Shown here piece after piece: positions 48,701-62,800 of a stretch of 64,000 nucleotides of DNA (position 1 is the stretch's first letter; each line of letters starts with the position of its first letter). The notes beneath the pieces are model-generated. The model did no database searches. It was not told the DNA's origin and saw nothing but the letters and a program-made list of their open reading frames with translations. Source of the stretch: Todiramphus chloris collaris. Taxonomy: Eukaryota; Chordata; Aves; Coraciiformes; Alcedinidae. The stretch lies in contig JANVCC010000120.1 in the NCBI GenBank assembly GCA_025345505.1, forward strand, positions 7,220,053 to 7,284,052. The letters run 5' to 3'. A program made the position numbers and the translations under genes.

Positions 48701-51700
48701 TGTGGGGGGACAGGGATCAGGAGGGGTGTGGGGAGGGCCACCTATTTAAGACAATAATCTATCGCTTCACAGTGAAGGAAACCCTCCCTTCTCCATTTTA
48801 AAGGAAAGCAAACTCTGCTGTTAAACTCTCTCCTGGTACATTGTAGAGCAAATGGAAGCTGTGTTCTAATGAATTGAGATGTTTTGCCACCCAGGAAAGC
48901 ACTTGGAAAATCGCTGGGAAGAAAAATCTTCGTTTGCTCTGTAGGAACGCTGGGTTCTGTGCTGCTTTTGAGTCAGGGTGAGGAGCTGCAGGACACTGAA
49001 AGCTCCACGCAGATGAAGAAAGGACAAGTATTCCCAGGGTGGAAATTTGCCTCACTTACTGCTATTGGTAAATCTATTGCTCCCTCTCTTGCATTCCCTG
49101 TGGCCTGCCAGCAGTGACTCAGAGTTCAAGGTGGAGCCCATGTCCCCATCAGCCGGGTCGAGTCCTGCGTGATGGTGGTGGACCCTCTGGAGAGGGGGTC
49201 GCTCTGGTTTGGCTGAGCAGCAGCACCCGCCTGGGCAGGCTGCAGCTGGGGGAGGGATGCCCGAGAGCTTTCCCTGGGGCGAGAGGCTCAACGCGGCCAT
49301 GTGAGAGTTTTCTGAGCTATAATTGCTTCTCTCAGATGAAACAGAAGTGGGAACGGGGAAGGAAATTGGTGCCATGTTAGCACATTCGCAGCTGGGGGGG
49401 ATCCCTTCGTGCTCTGAGATGCAGCAGGAGACGCTGCGAGGGGCTTCCCTCGGGCTGCGAGGGAGATGAGAAGGTGTCCCCGGGGAGGCTCTGCCTGGCC
49501 TCCCGCTCCATCACAGACGCTTTCCTCTTCAGACGAGAGCTTTTGCCAGTGGCCTGGAGACCCACGGGTGTTTCTTACCCTTGAGGAGAGGCAAATGTGG
49601 AAGGCGAAGCTGTGCTCCATGCTAAATGTCCCCACTTCGGGGGTATTTCCTGAGGAAAAATGACTAAAGGTAGTTTCCCTTTGCATCACTTGCTTGGTGA
49701 GAAGCGAGCTAGCAAAACAGCACTAAAATAGTGCTCCTGCTCAGTGCTGCAGGGCCCTGACACCGGGTGGGTTTGCAGCTTCTCCCTTTCAAACCAGGCT
49801 TCCCGGGGCTGGCACAGCCCTTTCAGAGCTCTGCCCTTTCTGACAGGTAATGAGAGAGGCTTTGGGCACGTGGACAGGTAATGATGAGCTGGAAAGGGAC
49901 TGATTTTGTAACTGGAAGTGACAGTAAATGCATCGGAATTTTGGAATCTTAATCCAGACTGGAGTGGGGAAAATGCACAGAGTGGTAAAATCAGCCTTTC
50001 TCATCCCTTCCTGATGCTTCTCAGCAGGAATGACCCGTCTTTTGAGGATGCAGCAAACCAGAGAGAGGGTTTTCCATGCTGTGGCAATAAAGTGCTCGCT
50101 TCCCCGATAATCAGGAGTTAATTGGGGTGCATTCAAGCTCTCCGTTCAGCGTTTTGGGTTTTGGAGGCACTTCCTTAAGCATTCATGTTGAACTAACAAA
50201 TTTTTCTTAATGCTTTCAAATGGAGATTAAAATGATGTGTCAGGCACGATGAAACCAAAAATCCCCCTGGTTCAACCTCTGCTCCTTCTGCTTTGTGTCG
50301 CTGAGCCCTAATGCAGTAGTGGCAGTTGGTGCAGTACCCCTGGGATGACTGGGAGCCCTGACTGGAGCAGCGTGCCGCAGTGCTTATTCCAGACGGGTTT
50401 CTTTGCTCACGAGAGCCTGATGAATGAGCTTCATTCATCAATGTGCTGCGAGAACAAGTGAATAGGCTTGAAATATGAGTTTGGTCTTTCTCCTTTTCCT
50501 CACCTGAGCAAGTGTACGAGTTTCTATTTCCTCCCGCAGCGTAATCCAGACAGAGATCCTGGGAGCAGCCAGGTTAATCTCTTGGCGGTGAGGCTGGCAC
50601 GGAGCCCGCGGGAAGGGCGAGCACTTTGGGTCGGCGGCGGGGAGAAGCCGGTCCCTGACTGCAGGGGTGGCTCTTGCCATCCCGAGGGTCACGGCGGTTC
50701 GGGGACAGCTGCCGATGCGGCAGCGGCTCCGGGTTCAGGGGTGCCATGGGCCCGTGGGGACGGGTCCCCTCGGCTGGTGCCCAGCTCTGCGCTGGAGGAA
50801 CGGGGTGGGCCCGGGGGGGGTCGAGAGCGGAGGAGATGCTGCAGAGGTGGGTGCAGCCGTCTGTCTGCTTAGGTGCTGCTTTTCCTTCTGTGTGGATTTT
50901 GCTGTCAATAACACTATTTTTAGCTTCCCCTTCCCGAGCTCATGCGAGTGTGTATTTTTGATCCGTCTTGAACATATCTTGCTAGCAAATCTGAAACGTT
51001 CTTAGAGTGCATTGCATGAATATCAAACTTACTTTTTCCTTAAGAGTTCTTCAAATAATCCATGCTTATTAAGTGCTGAAACAATGACACATGAAGGACT
51101 TTTTCTGCAGGAGGCAGTTAAGGGTCACAGGGGGAACATATGAGGGTTGCCCATGGGCCTAGCAGGATAAACACAAGTGCATTTCCTAATTTCTCTCATC
51201 TTCTTGCTGCTCGCCCATCAGCAGTGGAAATAATGCAGCATTTTCCACAGGAGAGGAGGGAGGGGGGTAAAAAGCACCTTAGCTGTGCTGAAGAGCTACA
51301 TGTGCAGAATCTCCTTCTGCGAATTTTCATTGTTTAAAGCAGTACCAGGTACTATTACCTAAACATCCTCCTGGTTAATAACAAAGAATCTTCCCAATGT
51401 CAAATGCAGCATTAGAAACAACGGGACAGATTAACTCCCAGAGTTTTCCTCTGACCTTTGAAGTCTGCACCGAGATACACTTTGTATAAATAGACTAAAA
51501 TAATATTGAAGGATGGTAGTTGTTTCTTCAGTTTAGAAGCAAAAAAGGTTTCCCTTAAATCAATACAGCGAGCGTGTGCAGAAAGGTCAGCGAACGGGGG
51601 CCCAGAGCCAGCACCGAGGCTGGTGTTTGAACCCCGGGCTGTCTCCAGGCTGTCAGCAGCATCCCTGGGTGCATCCCTGGGGGCTTTGCCCGCATCCCTG

Positions 51701-52287
51701 TTTCTGCAGAACGCCCGACGGCCTCGGGGAAGTGTATGTCAGGAGGGGGAACAGCGCTCGTGGGTTTGCAGCTCCCAGCAGGACACGTGCTCTGTGCTGG
51801 TGGCACCGGGGGGGTCCCTTTGGCTCACCAGGAGCCGGTCCTGGAGCTCTCCACGAAGGGCTACTGGGATCGACCCGGCCAGGACACCCCTCCACCACAG
51901 CACAGCTTTGTCCTGCTTGTGCCACCGCTGCCCATGTGCTGCCTGCACCCATTAATGAGGAGGCATTTCAGGGCAGAGCAAGAGGGAGCTGGTTTAATTA
52001 CCAGGTTACAAGGTGTTTGTGCTTAAATTAGCTTTGCCTCTGTTTTCCTCCCGTTACACAAACTTAAAGCACCACGTAACAGTGCAGACTTCTCACAGGT
52101 CCTCTAGGAAGAGGCTGTGGCTTTATCTACTGATTAATAACCACAAGCTGGATTGAAGGTCGCGGTGTTATGTTCTCCATGGGTGTATAAAACCAAACAC
52201 GTAAGATGTCCTTTCAGTATTTCTGTGCAGGCATCGCACAGGGGGCCCAGAGCATAAACATGGCCATAAAATCATCGTAACATCACA

Positions 52288-53194
52288 CAGCTCAATGACA
52301 GTGTATTGTCTAATTATGGAAGGCTCACAGATGTCCTCAAGAAGATATAAAGTGGAAATGTAGGTCTATGGATGGATCCAAGGTGAATCCTGAGGAGATG
52401 GGGTAAAAGAAATGGGCATTAATGAGTGGCACAGAAATAAGGACTTGAGGAAATTCAACTATAAAAAGATGGGGAAAAGGGGTTGTCTGTATAACTAGGA
52501 AACAACTAAAACAACAGACCAAAAGGGAAACATAAAGCTGGAAATTGGGTAATAAATCTCTGCCCTCATCAAAGAAGAGACAGTTCTATTGGAAAATAAA
52601 ACCAACACTCTAGAACACAACAAAATGGAATTTATAGTCCAATTAAAAATGCACGACTAAAATAAGAAAACCTCAAATACTTTTCTTCCCTAGGTGGAAT
52701 ACAGTGAGAGCCCAGCACGTCTGTGGGGGGAGGAAAGACAATTGGAAACTGCAAGAAAACAATCGCTTGGCTGTGCTTCTGCTAAAAGTCCTCTCTCTGC
52801 CCCAGAGATGCTCTGCAAAGTCACGAGCCACTCCAGAGCTGCCAGTTCCTCTGGACTTTGTTGATTTGTTTGCTTTACACCAGTTAAATGTCTGGCTCTG
52901 GTGCTCCAGCCTGAGGTTCAGACACCATGAAAAGTGGAGCCTGGGGAAGAGGTGCTCTCACCTGCACTTGGCTTTGCTCAGCACTTACAGGGGATGGCTG
53001 CACTGCATGTGGCAGGGTTGTGTGGGACTCCTGTAGACACAATTTAAACCTGACCCTTTAAACTACTGGGAGATGCAGCTGGGGACAGGATGGAGACTTG
53101 TACCTGGAGGGGCATCACCAGGGAAGCTGTACCAGGAGTTGTAGCATTAGTGTGGCTACGGGTGCAAGGAGGCAGCCCGCAGCTCAATGACAGT
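52288..53194. repeat. Pair of direct repeats 892 bp apart
   Basis: The 15-mer cagctcaatgacagt occurs at 52288-52302 and 53180-53194. Both are followed by ttgtcta and then a loosely similar stretch, while the preceding sequence is unrelated. The interval between is partly AT-rich and has no recognised gene. The copies could be ends of an old element or a chance match extended by composition. Confidence 0.4.
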
Positions 53195-56100
53195 TTGTCT
53201 ACTTAGAGAGGCCACAAAGACATCTTTAACCATCATATACACCAGAGGTGCAGATACGAAGGGGAGTCTCTGACTCCCAAAGAACGTGGAAAAGGGGGAA
53301 AAATGCTGATGTGCTGGACAGGGAGGGCACTTCCCCCTCTGCTGATACTGGTATTGGCCCAGGGAGGAGAGTGGGGCCCCAGCAGCATTTCAGTGGGGAA
53401 AGAGAGCGTTCGTGTGTCTGTGGATGGGGGGAGGAAAGCAAACACCATTATTAACACAAATGCTCCTGAAAACTCGGCAACACGAGCAGCAGCGTGAGCA
53501 ACAAAAGCTGTGCTAACCACACAAACCATCTGGAGCTCCCTGTAGGGATTAAATAAACTTCCTCAAATTGCTTTAGACATTTTCCACTCTCTCCACTCAT
53601 CTTGTGTGCAGAGTTCAGCGAGACACTGTTTCCTATTTGAACATCACTTGTCGCTTATATTTGGGCTGTTTCTCTTCTCTCTGGCAATACCCGGTTCTCC
53701 TGGCTCTCCAGTCTCTGACACCAGCTCTGGGTGTGGGGGGCTGTGCCCCACGGCGCACGCTGCGGGTTCCCCACTGCCCTCGGGCCGTCACAGCCCCGAG
53801 GTGCTGGCTGGTGTGTTCCTGCACCAGGGACGTGCCTCAGCTGCCTGCCCCGTCCTTCAGGAGAATTGCTGTCCTTTCTCTGCCTGCTCCTCAGCAGCTC
53901 TGGTCCTGTCTGGGCCCCAGCCCTGCTGCAGCGGTGGCAGCGGTGCCAGCAGCACCAGCTGGTGACCACGCTTCTGCCTGTCTGCTGCTTATCAGGAGTC
54001 GCGCCACAGACACTTGCACTCCAGCAGTGAATTATGATATCAAAATAAGCACACGCCTGATTATTGGCTTTGTCTGCGTTTTGCAGGCAGATGCTCTGTT
54101 GTTTGTTGGGCCTGCTCTCCAGGCCCGCTGACACGTATGCCGTACACGGTATTTTGTGCTCTTGTAGATTAATTTTAAAAGTGCGCCCTTTCAAACGCCC
54201 CAGGGATGCATTTTGCCTGTTGTCTGTTACACCACCTTCTCCCAAGGACAGAGTAGTTAGCAGCGACCCAAGGCCAGGAGACCTTTGTTTCAGAAAAGGA
54301 GATCCCACCAGAACCTTGACCTAAGGAAAGCCGCTATGTACACATCGCAGCCCTCCCTCGCGGGTGCTCAGTGGCTCAGCTCAAGGAAGGAGAAACTTCG
54401 TTGTGCTGGACCTGACCCCTGGCTCAGAGTCTGATAGTTTTCTTCTAGACAATATGAAAATATGCTGAAGTAATGGTTATTAATTGACGATCATCCCCTC
54501 TGCCAAGGTACAGAAGGCTGAACTCTTAGGAAGTTGCCCAGTGCCCGATGCCGAAGTAGGTACTTTCAGCACCTGTGTAGACTTAGTTTACACAAATACA
54601 GGTCTGCTGTGGACACATGAGCTCACGTAATGATAAAATTAGCTTGCATCAAACGTTCCGTTCCTTGTCTATCTGCAGACACAGTGTATATGTGACGAGT
54701 GGATTCTTTAAAAAAGTCATACAGAGGGAATGTTTAGTAATATTATGGCTACCGTAGCTGTTAGGTACACGGGGGATAGAAAAGCGCCCCTGCCTGTTCA
54801 CCGTGCTGCCTGTGACATTTTCAAATCTCAGCCCTGTCCTGCCTACCGATATTGCAAGAGTGTGTCCTGAATAAGGGGATTTGGTGAAGCTCTGCAATAC
54901 TCAGCAATTTCAGCTCCCAGGGATACACAGGAGCAATTTGCCTCATGCTCCTTGTCATTTCAGGTTTCATTTCTGAAGAAATTTAAAGGAAATCTCAGCC
55001 CAAATTACTCTGTATTTGCCTCCCATCAGAGCAAATAGCTGATAGCTTTTACTTGATTTCTGCATGAAACCCCGTGCCTTGGTCAAGTACTTTTTGTATG
55101 TACAAGGAGGAGATGCGGGTGCTCGGAAGGGTGACACCCAGCCCGGAGTCCCAGGCTCCCAGAACACTTGGCTTGCTGCAGCTCTCCAGCCAGAGGAGAT
55201 GCAGGAGGACATCTCCCTCCTGAAGTCCTTTGGCTCCGGACAGAGCTTGCTCTGCTGCTGCCCGGCGCTGGCCCTGCCTGGCTGGAGCCAGCGAGGCTGC
55301 AAATAGCCAGGACATTTCTGAGCACCTGCATTTCCAGCGGGCGATAGCGGAAAGGCGATTGTAATTGCTGCCTGAAGTTCTGGTGCTGTGCAGTACTGGC
55401 AAACGCCTTTGCTGTGGCGCTGGGTGCCAGGAGGTGCCTGTGCAGAACAGCCCATCCGGGTGGAAAAAGCCCTCGCGAGAAATACTGACCTAGGCCAGAC
55501 TCTGCTGCTGATGCTCAGTCTGCGTTTGCTCTGCTTCTGAAATAATAATAGAGCAAATTTTCTAAGGCTCTTGGTGACAGACATCTCTTTCCTGAGTTCT
55601 TCAAAGGAAAAAGCTCCTTTTTTCAGACCTCACTGAGGTCACTTAGGCTACGGCACAACATCACTACATGGCTTTCAACAGCGTTTTCAATTAACACCAA
55701 AACCTAATGAGAGTACGTAATCACAGGTACTCGGCTAACACGAGGCTGATAGGAGATGCAGACTTCAAATGCAGTGCCTCTAGAAACTCGGCAAAAAAAG
55801 CTTTTTATGCCTGTTAGTCTGATACGTGCTTTTTCACTTGTGCATTTTGCCAAGGGGACAATATTTGGTTAATTACGACAGAGGGAGAAACGTCCTTGCC
55901 CCGTAAGGACTGAGGCTGGTCCCATAAAGCAGGAGTCAAGTGGCAGGAGTGGTGCACAGCAGCACACTTCGAATAAAGAACCACCGGGAACCCAAGAAGC
56001 AGAGAGCAAAGGGGATGAGTTGCCTGGTAGCTGGGACTTTGCCATTAGTATTAATTTCTAATATCTCTGTTTATACACACAGCCTGGATCCAGCTTTTGA

Positions 56101-56850
56101 TCCATACCCTGTCGCTCTGCCTCCTGGCAGGTCTCCGAGGCTGTTTCTGGCCAGGAAAGGCCGGTGGCCATGGGGAGCAGGTTACCCACACCTCAGCTCG
56201 GCCCCCGCTCCTTGGCCAGGCTGTGCACACTCCCCGGTCCCTCTCCTGTCTGACTGCCTCTTTGTGATCGCATTTTTATCCATCGTTTTAAAGTGCCATT
56301 CAGACGCTCAGCAGGCACCTTCTCAGACAAGGTCATGCCCTGAGAGGCTCTGAATCCATTAAGCGAGAGGGATGCGGTGAGCAGGGGGGAGGGAAGGGGT
56401 GGGGTGAACGAAGGGTCTCACAGAGAGAACTCTGAGGTGCTTTGGACACCTCGCTCGTGTCTCATCGTGTTCCAGGCGTTCCTGCTATCTGCGTGTGGGA
56501 TTAGCTCTCCCAGTGCCAGCCCGAGAGCTCGTGCTGCCCGTGGCGGTGGCCGTCGGGTGCTTTGCATGGGCCCCTTCGAGCCACCAGTTCTGCACCCAGC
56601 CGGGACCCTCATCCCTCAGCAGGTCTTGTACTGAGCATCCCCTTTGCTTCTTGCCCTTCCTCTGAAAGAGCTTGACTTTATGAACCAGCTGCAGTTGGTT
56701 GGAGACTGATGGTCTGGAGTGGTCCCCGAGTACAACTGGTGGTTCCTTAGAGTCTGGGAGCAGCTGCCTTCTGGGGCAAATCTACGGCTCCTCCAAATAG
56801 CCACAAATCACCTGAATCTGGGGCTGCTTTTGTTGCTTTTGATAGCCAGG

Positions 56851-56865
56851 AAAAAAAAAAAAAAA
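56851..56865. repeat. Poly-A tract
   Basis: Fifteen consecutive A residues in intron 1. No clear retroposed sequence lies upstream. Confidence 0.9.
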
Positions 56866-59800
56866 GTCAGTGCAAATTCAATAGGGACCAGAGTTTGGAA
56901 GTCAAATATTAGATTTGTTCCCTAGAAAAGCAAGTAAAGAGGAGGAACCTTTATTATTAAGTGTCCCCGTAGCACAGACTGACTGCGAGTGAATTCTCCT
57001 GGCTGATTCAATTGGAAATAATGTTTTCAAAACCAAGATGCGTCTGTTCTCACCTCCCCTAATGAAATTATTTAGCACCCTACTATTATACTGCTTCAAG
57101 AAATAAGATTCACTGGATGATAAAAATGACACAAAACATTGATCCAGGCAGAGGAAGAATGGAGCAACGGTAGTAACCTGAGCAGCTGTGCCACACTGGC
57201 ACATTTTCTTACAAATGTTCTACTTTGCCTAACTTCTAATTTATCTTTATTGTCACAAATTTCATATTTTTCCTTTATGCTTTTTGTGTTTTGTTTCTGG
57301 CTTTCAATTTTATTGCTGCCTTCAGCTCAGCAGTAAACAGGGATGGGCTCCTAGCCAAAGCTACCTTCTCCTCTGTGATGCTAACAAAAATGTTCTCTCT
57401 CTTTTCTGGTGGATTCTCTGGAGGTGCCTGGTGACCGTGTCCCCTTCCCGCCGGTGCAAGGGTCGGCCAGGGCTTCCCAGGAGCCTTTGGCCAGGACTCG
57501 AGAGCCAGTGCTGTGTAAGCAGGTGCCCGGAACCAGAAAGTTCCTTAGAGCGATGAAACGACTCGGTGGGTTGCATCTCAGACACCTCAGAGCGTCAGCC
57601 GTGACTCAGCTCTGCTTTCGGCTGATGGGATCCCACTGCTGCCCTGCACTGAAAGGGGCTTTCAGCTCCTTCTGGGCAAGGTCTTTTCCCGGTGTGCCCA
57701 ACCTTCGCTCCCTGCAAAGGCTTGTGTTTGCCAGGCTGAACGCAGCTCAGAGACACAGAAAGATGCTGCTACTGTACAAAGTAGTAACTGTTTCTGTGGC
57801 TCTGAAGCACCTTATCTGAACAGGTTTTTCCTTGGCTCAGGCAGGGATGGAGCCAAGCCAGCCCGTGTCTGCCCTCGCGTGTGCCTGACCAGCCTGTCTC
57901 CAAGCCAGGAGAGTGCCAGGGATGGTCTGTGGCGTGTTTGCCCTGTCCCCTCAGAGCCATCGGCCTTGCCGCGCGGGCTCTGGTGATGGTGGGGAGGAGG
58001 AGGCCGGTAGAGCTGCTGGCAGATCCTAAGGTAGGGTGAGGAGGCTGGTGCTCAGAGCCTCTGCTGGCAACCACAGCTCTCCCACCTCGGCATGCGTCCT
58101 CCCGCTGCCTCGCGTGAGCCGGTTTGTGCTAATGGGAGGTACTGGTGCTTTCATCTGCACTGCTGGTGGAACTGCTGCACAATTCCCACTGCGCTGCAGC
58201 CCGGAGGGGACGTGCACCTGGCAAGGAGCCGCTGGCACAGCCTGCCTTGAGACGCGTCCCCGTGCGAGCTCCAGTGGGGACCTGCTCCCGGGTCCTCTCC
58301 GGACCTGGTCCTGGGTTACTGGAGGGCTGCGAAGCACCCTCTCGGACCCTGCAAGATCTGTTGTGGTCCAGATTTTTCTTGTTTAAACCTCCTCCGGGAT
58401 GCCTCCAGCATTTCCTGCTGTTTAGAGGGAGCTGCAGAAAGCTTTTCAACAACCGTGGTAAATTCAGAGTACTGGGATTTAAAACCAGCAGTCATGGGGG
58501 TGCTGATGTACCTGGCTACGAGAAGGCTCCATTTTCTCTGCTCTCCTCAAGCCCACTCCAGCAGTGCTATTCTGAATAACGCCCCAGTTCCTGGAATCTT
58601 AGGCACAGGCTGAGATTGCAGTATTTTTAAGACATAATGAAAAAGGTAATTTTCCCAGCCTCCCTGCAATCTTCATCATTGGGGAGGTATTTTGTGCAAT
58701 TTTCAGTACTAGCTGTAATCATGCTCCCAGAGATGATAGCACGCTGCCGTGTTGCTGGGGTTCTTTGAACCCTGTGATGTTTTGGGCCCCTCAAGGAAGG
58801 AAGGAAGAGGAAGTACAGCCATAGAGGTGCCACCTCTGCTCACGTACGAAGCTCCAGCGCTGGGAGCACAGCGTGTCACCGGGGCAAGGGCTGGCCTGAA
58901 ACCCAGACTGCAATCTCTGCTCACGGGATGAGAAGCTGGAAAAACCAGAGATCAGAGGTGAATGAATCCTCAAATGTGTTAGCACATAGAACATATGTCC
59001 CGTGAAGGGGACACCGCCATGTCCCTGGTCACACACTGCAGTCTGTCACTCTTCTGCCATGCTGTTGCTTCAGGGGAGAAACCCACAGCACTGGAAGAAT
59101 GACGATCATCATAATAATTTTGTCTGGATTAGATGGTATGTAACGAAAGGGACACAAGTTTCCTATGATATCCAGCATATTAACCTTTGAAAACACAATG
59201 AGGCTTGGAAAAGCCAGTCCATTTGTGGCCCTGGCTTTGTCTGTTATGCGTTTGCTGGAGCCAAGGGCAGAGGGGAGCGCGGAACAGGCGGAGATCAGGG
59301 CTGGAGCAAGAGGAGCAGCTCTGAAGGCAGCAAAGCTCCGTGGGTGCTGTTTCTTCCCCCCTCTCCCAGGACTCCCTTTGGAGGCCGATGTTGAGCGTGG
59401 CTGGGCTCGGGAGCAGCGCTGCAGCCACGCGGGGACCCATGGGGGGACCTGCAGCGGGACCAGCCCCCGAGGCAGTCCTGCTCTCGCCCTGCCCCGCAGA
59501 GAGGGTCCGTTCCAGCCAGGCACTCGGCTTCGTGGAGGAGGATGTTTCAGAGCCGTGGCACAAGAGCCGAGCAGAGTTGTGAGGAGTGCGTTGCTAATGC
59601 CTGAACGTGTAGGTAGATGGGGTATTACTGACAGGACAGTGCTCCCAACAACAGCTCTCGAGTCTGAGAGCTCCCAGCAGTGAGGCTGGTTGGAGTGAGC
59701 TCTGTCTGCTGAGACGGCAGCAGTCATAGAGCCGGGGCCAGCGCGGCTCCGAGGAGGATGCGTTTCGCTCCCCGATGGCGGGTACCCAAGTGGGATGCTG

Positions 59801-62800
59801 AGGGGTAACGCTAAATAGCACAGAGCCTGTAATGCACTTAGAGCAGCAGCAGCTGATGGAAGGAAAGTGCAAAGTTGTGTTACCAGCAAAATGGAGCACT
59901 GGAGCCTGGGCAGCAGCCTCCACGGCGCTCATGAAATAAAAACATGCCTCTTGCGCTCCGTGCCAGAAGCCATTACCCAGAAAGCAAATCATCTACAGAC
60001 AGGGCCGTGAGGAGAGCACGGCTCAGAGATGGGGGGGCTGCAGCAGCTAATCTGCAATCATTCACTTAATCAGGATGTCTCTGTCGCAGCCTCTCTGCCT
60101 TGTGTTTCTAGCGTTGGGGCTTTTGATAGATACTCGCAGGCAACAGGACACAAACAAGCCGTAATGCTCAATCGGATGATGTTAGGGATTTGAAGGAAAG
60201 CAGAAATGAAAATGTCAAACCTGTTAAGCTTTGGAGTGCTTTCAGCAGAACGTGGGCAGGAGGGACTCCAGGAGGGTGTGTAAAAATAGGAGCCAGAGGG
60301 AAATTGCTCTCACAATGGTGACATTCTGGTGTTGATGCCTTGCTGGGAGCACTGTTCACTTGGCTTTTTACAGATCACAAAAGAAAAAAAAAAACAAATA
60401 AATCACGTGATGCTTAATTTATGACCCACTCAAAAAGCAGGAGCTCAAAACTCAGCTCAGTCATATGAAGTTCAGCCTGGATAGTGTCTGTCACGGCTCC
60501 GAGTGCCTGAACAAAGAGGCAGAAGCACACAGGTCCCTGTCCAAGGCCTGGGGCCTGCTCACCATTTTTACCCACGTAAGGGCGGCACAGGGCACTCCGG
60601 CAGCTCGGAAAGGCAGCGCCTCACACCTTCCTTCATCTCTGGAGCGAGATGTGTGCTTCAGCGCAGAGCAGAACAGCGGGAGCTGACTGCTGCTCGGCTC
60701 TGCTGCGGCTGCTCTGCGGGAGCACAGCACCAGCTGGGCAGCCGCTGGGCGCCGGGCTCTCCGAGAGCGTGGCAGGGCCAGGGCTGCTTGGAGGAGCCTC
60801 GGGAACTTGAGGGGAACGTGGTTGTTTCTCCTCAGGGAGGGCACGGTGCACTTCAGAGATCAGGGAGGGGATTTCGCCTGCTTGCTGCAGCTAAAGGTTC
60901 ATGCTGTGTGCAACTCAGGCCTTTGCTCCACTAAAACGTGCAGATGCGACAGTGCGGAAGTCTTTTCTCGTGTTCGGCTATGTGTAAAGGTTTGGTTCGT
61001 ACTGTGTTGACCAGGAGGTAGCGTTACAAGGAAGCTCTTTGCCAGATTGAAGGCAGCGCAGTGGGAAAGGACGCGTATCACACGCAGATGGATTCTCCCC
61101 CTCTGCCCCCGACCCACGCAGCTTCACACGGGGCAGGGAGTGAAGGATCGGGCCCAAGGCAGCCTCACAGGAGCCCTGTCCCTCCTGACCCCTGCAGAGA
61201 TGCCTTCACTTGCCCCCACAAGGTGATTCCCGCCATGTGCCAAGGAGCAGCTTGGCAGGGCTGTGTCTGACGGCCCGGCCAAGAGCTGTTTGGCAAACTG
61301 GGTGTCGCCAAACCGGGAGCGCAGATTCCGGGGCTGCAGTATGGCCCGGCTCAGACAGTTAGCAAACCAACTACTGCGCCTTCCCGTTTCTTGCTCAGCT
61401 TCTTGAGTCTGCCCTGCGTCTGCCATCCCAGGCGTGCGTGTTCCTGGCAGCTGCCGCGGGCACACGGGCTGCGGGGGGTGGCGGGGGGCCGGCAGCCCCC
61501 CACCCAGCCTCCTGTCTCCGGGCAGCCCGCCGTCAGACCCAGCAGCACCCCAGGCTTCGCATCGGCTCAGGGGAAGGTTTCTTTTCGCAGCCTTTTAAGG
61601 CTGCCAGGATCCCTTAATGGTTACAGCTGCTGGTAACATAAAAGTGATTTGTTCTAAGCCTACAAATACAGAAACATTTTGCCTACTCCATTTTTCTTCT
61701 TGTCTGAGAAGAGGCCAGGCTAATACATCATAGGGGCTGTAAAGCAGCATCACAACCATCAGCTAATGTACGCAAATGCCACGGATCCTTCTGTCCATAC
61801 CTCCTGCCCCAGGCTGGGCACTCCTGTCCTCACTCCTGCCTCTTCTCAGTAACCACCGACCCACGCAGGACAGAGCAGGGACCAAAGTGACACTGTCACA
61901 GTCCCTGGGTGGCTAAGGAGTGGACGTGCCCGTTCCCTCTGTGCTGAACTGAAATACCATGCTTTGGGAGGTGTGGAAAAAGGGGTAACTTTGTACTGTG
62001 CCATATGCGGTCCTCTGTAACCGTGCCCCAGCTGCTCTCCTGAGGCTGCCCCCCTCCCTCCCCCTCCCCTCCCTTTATCGTGCTCAGCTATTTACAACAT
62101 CAGAAGCTCCTCACAGCCACAGCTGCCTTTTGCCCTCTTGCGACGGGGACCATTTGATGCTGGAGCATCCTGGGTGTCCCCATCCCCGTGCTGCCAGGAA
62201 CGTCTCGGTCGCAGGGAGACGCGGCTCTGTCCCAGGTGGTCTCAGCTCTGTCCCCTCGGCTGCTCTCGGAGCCATCCCTCCCTGGGCTCCACGCTCCCGG
62301 CACGCTGGGTAATCAAGGCAGGGAGCAGACGGGGAGGCTGCGAATACACCGAGCGGTACAAAGGGCAAGACGAAAATAAAGAGTCTGATCCAGACATTCA
62401 GGTACGAGATGACAAAAACACAAACAGCACGCTAGTGACTCTAAATGAATTGCCGTTCAGCAGCCGGGCGCGCGGGGCTGACGGGGACTGACAGCTCCTC
62501 TCATCATCTTTTCAATTACCTGCTGAACAGCGGGGCCTCACAGCCACCGGCCCTTACAGAAAGCGGCTGACGGATCAGCAGCTGGCCCTTCCCTCGGAAG
62601 AGGTGAGGAATAAAGACCAGCTTAGGAGGTTTCTAAGCCTCCATTCAATCCCCTGACGCATCGATCGCTCTCCCGTTGCACGAGGGCAGGATGGAGATGG
62701 CAGCCACGTCCCTCTGCCCTGTTGGGCGCTCCTGCGGGGCTGGGTGCCCCGTGCCATGGGGCTGTGTCCAACCTCAAGCACCTGGTGCCCAGGATCTCCA

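Noticed and set aside
50580-50840. GC- and CpG-rich stretch considered as a promoter or GRIK3 exon 1
   Set aside because: The minus strand does not encode the expected signal peptide or the MPHVIRIG end, and no donor in the right phase follows. A methylation test could still show an island.
59029-59889. Longest open frame in the window (286 codons, minus strand)
   Set aside because: Composition is Ser/Ala/Pro/Leu-rich with no recognisable domain, no splice-site context and no family resemblance. It looks like a chance frame in GC-rich intron.
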